Origin: an uncultured bacterium
GTDB taxonomy: Bacteria > Cloacimonadota > Cloacimonadia > Cloacimonadales > Cloacimonadaceae
Assembly (NCBI GenBank): GCA_938009275.1
Contig: CALLHY010000057.1
Span: 62,001-126,000 of the forward strand
Direction of reading: 5' to 3'
Length of the DNA stretch: 64,000 nt
Below, one piece after another: positions 44,891 to 51,315 of this stretch; positions within the stretch are counted from its first letter, which is position 1; the number at the start of each line of letters is the position of its first letter. The position numbers and the translations under genes were made by a program. The notes under the pieces are model-generated. The model was not told the DNA's origin, did not search any database, and was given only the letters and a program-made list of their open reading frames with translations.

Positions 44891-46887
44891 TGTTCCCTCT
44901 TGTCTGCCTGTTCTGCTATCAGCTCCTTTATCTCGTTCAGTTTGGCATGGTGGATAATCCTGTCACCTACGCATACAGTTGGGCCTAAATCACACTTTTC
45001 TGAACAGAAGGTGGCAGCAATATCAAAGTGCTTGCCCCAGGCGTTTTCTTCCACCATTTGCAGGGTCTTTGCAAGAATGTCTTGCGAACCTCTAAGGTAA
45101 CAGGAAGTGCCTACGCAAACTCTTATTTTGCACCTGTCTTCGCTTCCTGCTCCCGAGAAATTCAGCTCATCATCATCTATCCGCTTACGATGCTTATAGG
45201 CAGTATGCAGCAGGTCATGTGCCTTGTGGCTGTTAGGCGCGGTTAGCAGCTCATCATAAAGCTCGTTTATAAAGGGATTGTCCTGCGCTCTGTGCATGGG
45301 CATTATTTTATCGGCATGATACAAGGAAGTGGTACGGCTATTGCGCTGCTTTTCGCTGCATACAATAGGCTGACCTGCACCGCCTGTGCATCCGCCCGGA
45401 CATGCCATCACTTCCACGATGTCATACTCAGCTTCTCCTGCCAAAATCTTGTCACAAAGCTCCTGAGCGTTTTTGAGGCCATGCACCACAGCCATCTTCA
45501 GGCTACCATCCGCAAGCTCTGCCTCACGCAGTCCCGATGCTCCACGAACTTCTTGCAATACGATGCTTTCCGGCACTGGGATGCTGAATTTGTCGGCAGC
45601 ATAGCGTAATACCGCTTCGCTAACTCCACCGCTGTTACCAAAGATCACTCCGGCACCTGTGGCGAAGCCCATTGGTAAATCCATAGATTCCGGCTCTAAG
45701 TCTGCCAGTTCGATGCCTGCTTCTTTTATCATTCTGCCAAGCTCTTGCGTGGTTAATACCACATCTACTTCTGCAATGCCGTCTTTTGTGAATTCGGGAC
45801 GCTTGCATTCATACTTCTTGGCGGTGCAAGGCATTATAGACACCACACAGATATCTTCCTTTGCAACGCCAAGTTGCTCGGGTAAGCGTTCCTTGGCTAT
45901 GGAACCAAACATCTGTTGGGGAGACTTGCAGCTCGACAAGTTACCCAGTAATCCCGGATAACTCTGCTCTGCATATTTCACCCATGCCGGGCAGCAGGAA
46001 GTAAAGATCGGCAGCTTTTCGCCTTTTGCCTTGCGCGATACAAATTCATTGGCTTCCTCAACCACCGTTAAGTCTGCCGAAAAGGCTGTGTCAAACACCT
46101 TGTCAAAGCCAAGAATGCGCATGGCGGCGATCATCTTACCTGTGGTTATGTCGCTGGCAGGCAACCCAAACATCTCACCCAGGGCAACCCTTACAGCTGG
46201 CGCAATCTGTGCCACTACTGTCTTTGCTGGATTGTGAATAGCTTCCCATGCTTCCTTTATATGGCTGCGAACCACTATGGCACCCGTGGGACATACCGCT
46301 GCACACTGTCCGCAGTTTACGCAATCCACCTGTGCCAGGCTCTTACCATACGCCGCAGCCACATTCACGTTTTGACCTCTGGCGGCGAAATCTATTGCAC
46401 CAATACCCTGAATCTCGTGGCAAAAGCGCACACAATCACCGCATAACACGCACTTATTGGGGTCTCTAACCAAGCTTTCGCTGCCCAAATCCATCGGCTT
46501 TCTTTCCCTGGTTTTGCGGAAACGAACCTTATCTATGCTAAGTTTATTAGATATATCTCTCAGCTTACAATCACCTGCTCTACTGCATTTAGGGCATTCC
46601 TGGTCGTGATTAGCCAACAGCATTTCCACAATTGTCTTTCTTAGCTTGAGTATCTGATCGGTGTGAGTTTTTATCTTCATGCCTTCAAAGGGCTCAGTGG
46701 AGCATGATGTTACCAGTCCTCTTCCTTCCACCTCCACCATGCACAAGCGGCAAGCTCCATATAAGCTTAAAGAGCTGTGATAGCAGAATGTAGGTATCTC
46801 GATGTGAGCTTTTTTGGCAAGGGACAGGATGTTTTTCTCACCTTCCCACAGAACAGGTCGATTGTTTATATATACATACTTTTCCAT
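44887..46887 (-). CDS. hydA: NAD-linked [FeFe] hydrogenase catalytic subunit HydA
   Basis: A 666-aa catalytic subunit of a trimeric, probably electron-bifurcating or NAD(H)-dependent hydrogenase. Residues 1-80 form a [2Fe-2S] domain (C35, C46, C49, C62), H94/C98/C101/C107 a His-ligated [4Fe-4S] cluster, and C146-156 and C189-199 two more. The H-cluster is complete: FTSCCPAW (C298, C299), MPCTAKKYE (C354) and EVMACPGGCTGGAGQP (C496, C500). A C-terminal NuoE-like [2Fe-2S] domain (about 590-660) is an extra over minimal HydA. The maturases HydE/F/G are not in the window. It follows hydB after 16 bp. Confidence 0.95.
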   Translation of the reverse strand: MEKYVYINNRPVLWEGEKNILSLAKKAHIEIPTFCYHSSLSLYGACRLCMVEVEGRGLVTSCSTEPFEGMKIKTHTDQILKLRKTIVEMLLANHDQECPKCSRAGDCKLRDISNKLSIDKVRFRKTRERKPMDLGSESLVRDPNKCVLCGDCVRFCHEIQGIGAIDFAARGQNVNVAAAYGKSLAQVDCVNCGQCAAVCPTGAIVVRSHIKEAWEAIHNPAKTVVAQIAPAVRVALGEMFGLPASDITTGKMIAAMRILGFDKVFDTAFSADLTVVEEANEFVSRKAKGEKLPIFTSCCPAWVKYAEQSYPGLLGNLSSCKSPQQMFGSIAKERLPEQLGVAKEDICVVSIMPCTAKKYECKRPEFTKDGIAEVDVVLTTQELGRMIKEAGIELADLEPESMDLPMGFATGAGVIFGNSGGVSEAVLRYAADKFSIPVPESIVLQEVRGASGLREAELADGSLKMAVVHGLKNAQELCDKILAGEAEYDIVEVMACPGGCTGGAGQPIVCSEKQRNSRTTSLYHADKIMPMHRAQDNPFINELYDELLTAPNSHKAHDLLHTAYKHRKRIDDDELNFSGAGSEDRCKIRVCVGTSCYLRGSQDILAKTLQMVEENAWGKHFDIAATFCSEKCDLGPTVCVGDRIIHHAKLNEIKELIAEQADKREQ

Positions 46888-46903
46888 TTCTTCTCCTATT
46901 TTC

Positions 46904-48796
46904 TTAGCTTATTGCTTTGAACTTGCAGGTGCTTACACAGGCACCGCATTTGATGCACAGATTAGGGTCTATGGCGTGTGCTTTCTTAACTTCACCGCTA
47001 ATCGCACCAACCGGGCATACCCGCTTGCAGAGAGTGCAACCACGGCACAAGTCCGAATCAATAGAGATGGCAGACAATGCCTTACAGGTTTTTGTGGGGC
47101 AGTACTTTGCCTTCACATGCGCCTGATACTCATCCGGGAAGTATCTAAGGGTGGACAGCACAGGATTGGGAGCACTCTTGCCCAAGCCACATAAAGAGGT
47201 TATCTTCACTGCTTCACCTGCTTCTTTTAGTAGCTCAATGGTCTCTTCGGTAGCTTCTCCGCTTACGATATCCTCCAGCATCTCCAGCATTTGGCGTGTT
47301 CCTTCACGGCATGGAACGCACTTACCGCAAGACTCATGCTGTGTAAAGGTCATGAAGTATCTGGCAGTTTCCACCATACAAGTGCTGTTATTCATCACCA
47401 CCATACCTCCAGAGCCAACCATTGCTCCTATGGAACCCAGTGAGTCAAAATCTAAGGGGAAATCCAGATGTTCTTTGGTTAAGCAGCCTCCGCTTGGCCC
47501 ACCTATCTGAACAGCCTTGAAGGCATCGTTGTTTATGTTGCCGTCTTTATCCAGCACACCTCCGCCAATTTCGAACACAATCTCACGGATGGTGGTGCCA
47601 AATGGCACTTCGATAAGTCCCGTATTCACCACATGCCCCGTTAAGGCAAAGGTTTTGGTTCCAGGAGACTTTTCTGTACCCAGCTTTCTATAGGTCTGAA
47701 CTCCCTGTTGCAGCACCACTGGAACCAGCGCAAGAGTTTCTACATTGTTTATCACGGTTGGCTTCCCAAACAGACCTTTCTGTGCTGGGAATGGCGGCTT
47801 GGGATTTGGCATGCCGCGTTTACCTTCTATGGATGCCAGCAAAGCAGTTTCTTCGCCGCACACAAAGGCCCCTGCACCTTCCATCACGTGGATATTAAAG
47901 CTTTTACCTGTGCCGAATACATCGTTCCCTAGCACTCCGTAGCTTTGTGCCACTTCTATTGCTTTGCGAATCCGGGCACACGCCAGAGGGTATTCCATGC
48001 GCACATACACATAGCCTTCATCGGCTCCGATTGCCTTTGCGGCAATCATCATGCCTTCTATAACGCTGTGCGGATTGCCTTCAAGTATCGACCTGTCCAT
48101 AAACGCACCAGGATCACCTTCGTCGCCATTGCACACCACGTACTTTTTGTCATTGTCTTCTCTGCGGGCAAAGTCCCACTTCAGTCCTGTGGAAAATCCC
48201 CCTCCTCCTCGTCCACGTAAGCCGCTGTCCATAAACAACTTGCACAGTTCTTCCGCGCTATAGTTCTGATACGCGTCACGAGCAGCGAAGTAACCCCCAT
48301 GTGCAATGAATTCACTAATGTTCTCTGGGTCTATTATGCCACAATATTTAAGCCCCGTTCTGTGCTGCTTGGTATAAAATGGAATCTCCCCAATCCCTTT
48401 ATAGGCTTCACCGGTAACTGGGTCATGATACAGCAACCTCTCTATCACATCGTTATTTACAATCGATTTCTCTACAATCTCTTCCGCGTCTTCCGGTTTC
48501 ACATGACCATACATAATATTGGCAGGCTCTATTGTAACCAATGGCCCAACCTGGCAAAAGCCCTGACAGCCACTGCCTACCATATACACATCATGATGTT
48601 TGTGCTCGGATGTGTCGTCCGACTTCAGCGATACCGTAATCTCCAATCCTTTCAGAGCCACGGCATTCCTTAGGGCTTCAAAAACCTTCATGGAACCATT
48701 GGCAATACAGCCGGTTCCGGCACACACCACCACCCGCTTTTGGCAGAGTTCGCTGGCGGCATTATAGCTATCACGAATTTCTTCTAACTTACGCAT
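46904..48796 (-). CDS. hydB: NAD-linked hydrogenase flavoprotein subunit HydB (NuoF-like)
   Basis: A 630-aa NuoF-type subunit with an N-terminal [2Fe-2S] thioredoxin-like domain (CAGTGCIANGS, GCQGFCQVGP), the NAD/FMN-binding domain (SGLRGRGGGGFSTGLKW, NGDEGDPGAFMDRS, GAGAFVCGEETALLASIEG), the [4Fe-4S] motif SCGKCVPCREGTRQM and two C-terminal ferredoxin motifs (CRGCTLCKRVC, CIKCGACVSTC). It passes electrons between NAD(H), ferredoxin and HydA. The start is the ATG at 48796, with GAGGAGAA upstream; it overlaps hydC by 8 nt. Confidence 0.95.
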   Translation of the reverse strand: MRKLEEIRDSYNAASELCQKRVVVCAGTGCIANGSMKVFEALRNAVALKGLEITVSLKSDDTSEHKHHDVYMVGSGCQGFCQVGPLVTIEPANIMYGHVKPEDAEEIVEKSIVNNDVIERLLYHDPVTGEAYKGIGEIPFYTKQHRTGLKYCGIIDPENISEFIAHGGYFAARDAYQNYSAEELCKLFMDSGLRGRGGGGFSTGLKWDFARREDNDKKYVVCNGDEGDPGAFMDRSILEGNPHSVIEGMMIAAKAIGADEGYVYVRMEYPLACARIRKAIEVAQSYGVLGNDVFGTGKSFNIHVMEGAGAFVCGEETALLASIEGKRGMPNPKPPFPAQKGLFGKPTVINNVETLALVPVVLQQGVQTYRKLGTEKSPGTKTFALTGHVVNTGLIEVPFGTTIREIVFEIGGGVLDKDGNINNDAFKAVQIGGPSGGCLTKEHLDFPLDFDSLGSIGAMVGSGGMVVMNNSTCMVETARYFMTFTQHESCGKCVPCREGTRQMLEMLEDIVSGEATEETIELLKEAGEAVKITSLCGLGKSAPNPVLSTLRYFPDEYQAHVKAKYCPTKTCKALSAISIDSDLCRGCTLCKRVCPVGAISGEVKKAHAIDPNLCIKCGACVSTCKFKAIS

Positions 48797-49289
48797 TTTC
48801 TTTCTCCTCAGCCTCAATCTTTTCGATTAGTTGCAATGCCTGCTGGGGTGTAACCTGACCATATACTTCATCGTCAACCACCAGCACCGGTGCCAATCCA
48901 CATGCCCCAAGGCAGGATACTGTCTCGAAGGTGTACATCATATCATCGGTAGTAATCTTTTTCGCGCTTAGCTGCAGACGTTCCCGAATTGCCTCAATAA
49001 TCGGCAGAGAACTGCGCACATGGCAGGCTGTGCCATCGCACATCTTCAGGATATGCTTGCCCTTGGGTTCCAGAGAGAAATGGCTATAAAAGGTGGCAAC
49101 TCCATAAAGCCTTGCCGGTGAAACGCCTAATGACGTGGCAATAAAGGTTAACACCTCTTGCGGAAGGTAGCGATATTCTTCCTGAACTGCTTGCAAGATG
49201 GGAATAATCTTTGTATCACTCCTATCGAAGCGTTCCAGAATGTCGATAACCTTGTTAAAGCTGTGTGCGGCAGAGTATTCTGTACTCAT
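48789..49289 (-). CDS. hydC: NAD-linked hydrogenase subunit HydC (NuoE-like)
   Basis: A 166-aa NuoE-type [2Fe-2S] protein. A helical N-terminal part (ILQAVQEEYRYLPQEVLTFI) precedes the four cluster cysteines in CDGTACHV and CLGACGLAP. It is the third subunit of HydABC-type hydrogenases and docks on HydB. It is the first structural gene after rex, 94 bp downstream of it, with TAGGAGAAACC as ribosome site. Confidence 0.93.
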   Translation of the reverse strand: MSTEYSAAHSFNKVIDILERFDRSDTKIIPILQAVQEEYRYLPQEVLTFIATSLGVSPARLYGVATFYSHFSLEPKGKHILKMCDGTACHVRSSLPIIEAIRERLQLSAKKITTDDMMYTFETVSCLGACGLAPVLVVDDEVYGQVTPQQALQLIEKIEAEEKENA

Positions 49290-49383
49290 GGTTTCTCCTA
49301 TATTATCTTTAATTTTTGATAAGCGTACTTGTGGACAGTTCTGATTTTTGATATTTCTCGGGTGCGGCTAATAAGCTTCTATA

Positions 49384-50028
49384 TCAGTCCCTGTTCATTT
49401 CGTGATGCAGGCGTTCTGCCACGCGCCGGGACAGTACTGCCAGCGATGCGCTCATGTCGATGTTTTCTAATATCACGTCTTCGGGTAGGTTAAGCTTGGT
49501 TGGGGTGAAGTTCCAAATGGCGATTATGCCATTATCGGTCATGATGTCAGCCACTTCTTGCGCTGCCTCCGCGGGGGTGGTTATGATGCCGATATGAACA
49601 TGCAGCCGGGAGATAAGATTCGCGAATTTGTCCATGCCGTAAACGGGGACATCATTTATGGTAGTGCCTATCAATGTGGGATTGTTATCGAAAGCGGCTA
49701 TCACCCGTAAACCTTTTTTGGAAAGCTCCTGATAGCCCATCAATGCTTTACCCAGATGCCCCACGCCCACCAGAAAACAAGAGGACGTATCGTTCCAGTT
49801 CAAACACATCTCGATGGCACTGATCAGCTCTTCAATCCTGTGACCAATCTTGGGAATACCAACCACACCTGTGTATGCGAGGTCTTTGCGCACCTGAGTC
49901 ATGTGTACATCGGTGAATATGGCTATCTTTGTAGCCGACACCATCTTCAGTCCAGCTTTCTTGAAGCGGTATAATACTTCCAGGTATTGAGGCAACCTCT
50001 TCAGCGTTAAAATCGGTATGGAATCCAT
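49384..50028 (-). CDS. rex: Redox-sensing transcriptional repressor Rex
   Basis: A 214-aa Rex: an N-terminal winged helix (LKRLPQYLEVLYRF, then VSATKIAIFTDVHMTQVRKDLAYTG in adjoining pieces) and a Rossmann NAD(H)-sensing domain (CFLVGVGHLGKALMGY), with a C-terminal domain-swap helix. Rex binds DNA when NAD+/NADH is high and represses fermentation and hydrogenase genes. Its place directly before hydCBA suggests it controls this operon and itself. The ATG at 50028 has AAGGAG 5 nt upstream. I found no convincing Rex operator (TTGTGA-N6-TCACAA) on either side. Confidence 0.93.
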   Translation of the reverse strand: MDSIPILTLKRLPQYLEVLYRFKKAGLKMVSATKIAIFTDVHMTQVRKDLAYTGVVGIPKIGHRIEELISAIEMCLNWNDTSSCFLVGVGHLGKALMGYQELSKKGLRVIAAFDNNPTLIGTTINDVPVYGMDKFANLISRLHVHIGIITTPAEAAQEVADIMTDNGIIAIWNFTPTKLNLPEDVILENIDMSASLAVLSRRVAERLHHEMNRD

Positions 50029-50225
50029 CGTCACTCCTTGTTTGGCATCCTTATTCGCTGTTTCTGTATCGATATTTCAATAGTGACTTATTCTGTCAAG
50101 CTAAATCTACTTTTATTTTATTGATATATCTGTAAGTATATGGTGGCTATGAAGATATGCGTGGGCATAAATTGATAATTCTTAGTTGGAACCTGGATAT
50201 TGGCCCGAAGGTTGCTTTGATTATG

Positions 50226-50391
50226 GGGTTATTGGGTTAGTAGGTTAACGGGTTAGCAGGTTAACGGGTTAGCAGGTTAACGGGTTAGCAGGTTAACGGG
50301 TTAGCAGGTTAGCAGGGTTAGAAGGTTAGCAGGTTAAAGGGTTATCAGGTTAATAGATTAACGTATTAGTGGGTTAATGCGGTTAACAGGT
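50226..50391 (+). repeat. 8-bp minisatellite, GTTA core
   Basis: About 20 units of 8 bp alternating CGGGTTAG and CAGGTTAA; five central pairs are near-perfect and the edges decay, with two 9-bp slips. The 16-bp higher-order unit is not a multiple of three, so it is not coding. Confidence 0.85.
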
Positions 50392-50392
50392 G

Positions 50393-50503
50393 AGTACCAT
50401 CAAAGTTCTGTAAGAATGACAGATAATAGCACGGCTTTACTACCTCGTACTTCGTAGAATTAGGAAGTACCATCTAAGTTCTGCAAGAACGAAAGATAAT
50501 AGC
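50393..50503 (+). repeat. 38-bp direct repeat pair
   Basis: 50393-50430 and 50466-50503 match at 34 of 38 positions (AGTACCATC, AAGTTCTG, AAGAA, AGATAATAGC shared), 73 bp apart. The second copy is followed by the hairpin GAGGC-GTAA-GCCTC (50507-50520). Confidence 0.75.
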
Positions 50504-50603
50504 CTGAGGCGTAAGCCTCTGGAACAATGCACCCACCAATACCAAGCCCCTTGGGGCGACACAATTGATTGTTTACAAAGAGTAAAAGAGACAAAGAGAT
50601 AGC

Positions 50604-50701
50604 GTTAGACCTTAGGCGTAACAAGTTAAACGTAAAGTGTTATATGTTAGATGCTAGACGTTAGATGTTAGACGTTAGACGTTAGATGTTGTGAGTTGAG
50701 C
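50604..50701 (+). repeat. 7-bp minisatellite (GTTAGAY)
   Basis: Fourteen consecutive 7-bp units, the cleanest being GTTAGAT, GCTAGAC, GTTAGAT, GTTAGAC, GTTAGAC, GTTAGAT (50646-50687). Confidence 0.8.
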
Positions 50702-50710
50702 TATAGATTT

Positions 50711-50737
50711 GTCGTTCCCGCGGAGGCGGGAATCCAG
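50711..50737 (+). repeat. 27-bp inverted repeat, left arm
   Basis: An internally palindromic sequence (TTCCCGC-GGAG-GCGGGAA). Its exact reverse complement over all 27 bp lies at 51140-51166; a third copy with 4 mismatches is at 51096-51122. It resembles the widespread bacterial intergenic repeat with CCCGC...GCGGG arms. Confidence 0.85.
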
Positions 50738-51010
50738 CCCTTTTTTCCCTACGAATCTCACTAATTAACACCAATGTTTTCCAGAGCATCCGCCCCTTCT
50801 CGACCCCTCGACTTCTCGACTCACACCCCCCCCAGCACCCCAGCACCTGCTTGCTTGCCGAAGCAGTTCCGGAGTGGGGTTCAACGGGGCTTGAACGGGC
50901 AAAAGCCCGATGAACCCCCGATGAAGTCTGGTTTAGCTCTCCTGCGGCTGCCATGTTAGCTTCATGAGAACCAAGAGTTAAAAGAGAGGGTAGAGAGTTA
51001 GACCTTAGAA

Positions 51011-51052
51011 GTTAAACGTTAGAGGTTAGAAGTTAGAGGTTAAACGTTTTAC
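51011..51052 (+). repeat. Second 7-bp GTTA-core array
   Basis: Six units: GTTAAAC, GTTAGAG, GTTAGAA, GTTAGAG, GTTAAAC, GTTTTAC. It has the same pitch and core as the array at 50604. Confidence 0.75.
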
Positions 51053-51139
51053 GACAGGGGTGTGGTAGAAACGTCATCCTGACGTTTTGTTTTTGCTGGA
51101 TTCACGACTACTCGGGAACGACAGGAAAGATTCAAAGAA

Positions 51140-51166
51140 CTGGATTCCCGCCTCCGCGGGAACGAC
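51140..51166 (+). repeat. 27-bp inverted repeat, right arm, followed by a G10 run
   Basis: Exact reverse complement of 50711-50737. It is followed directly by ACA? no further conserved bases beyond CAGG; the run of ten G at 51168-51177 begins 1 bp later, about 70 bp upstream of the promoter of the REC-PPDK genes. Confidence 0.85.
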
Positions 51167-51247
51167 AGGGGGGGGGGCAGGAACGACAGGGAGAGGAGGG
51201 AGATTTCTATAATCCTCTCAAAGCCAGCATTACCACAAAAAAAGATG

Positions 51248-51280
51248 TTGACATAATCCAAGCACCGAAGCGAGTATAAA
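51248..51280 (+). promoter_or_regulatory. Candidate promoter for the REC-PPDK pair
   Basis: TTGACA at 51248-51253 and TATAAA at 51275-51280, spacer 21 bp (long; GAGTAT at 51272 would give 18). It lies 35 bp upstream of the first ATG. Confidence 0.4.
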
Positions 51281-51315
51281 AACCGATACAAACTACTACG
51301 AATTGAGGTAATGTG

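Larger units (their letters stand above)
50029..51315 (+). other. 1.3-kb gene-free repeat island
   Basis: No ORF here shows coding character or similarity. In order it holds an AT-rich rex upstream region, an 8-bp minisatellite (50226-50391), a 38-bp direct repeat, a 12-bp palindrome GCCCCTTGGGGC (50546-50557), a 7-bp minisatellite (50604-50701), one arm of a 27-bp inverted repeat (50711-50737), a C8 run, a second 7-bp array (51011-51052), degenerate and exact copies of the inverted repeat (51096-51122, 51140-51166), a G10 run (51168-51177), and a promoter for the REC-PPDK genes. Confidence 0.8.

Noticed and set aside
49290..50110. Rex operator near rex and hydC
   Set aside because: No TTGTGA-N6-TCACAA match; the TGAC-N7-GTCA dyad at about 50085-50099 coincides with a TTGACA -35 element and does not fit the Rex half-sites.
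50226..50701. CRISPR array
   Set aside because: Repeats are 7-8 bp with no spacers; no cas genes nearby.
50774..50959. 61-aa ORF in the repeat island, and the 90-aa minus ORF opposite it
   Set aside because: Proline/serine-rich translation of low-complexity DNA, no ribosome site, spans repeat arms.
50226..51177. Replication origin
   Set aside because: No DnaA-box cluster (TTATCCACA) and no dnaA/dnaN/gidA neighbours; repeats alone are not enough.
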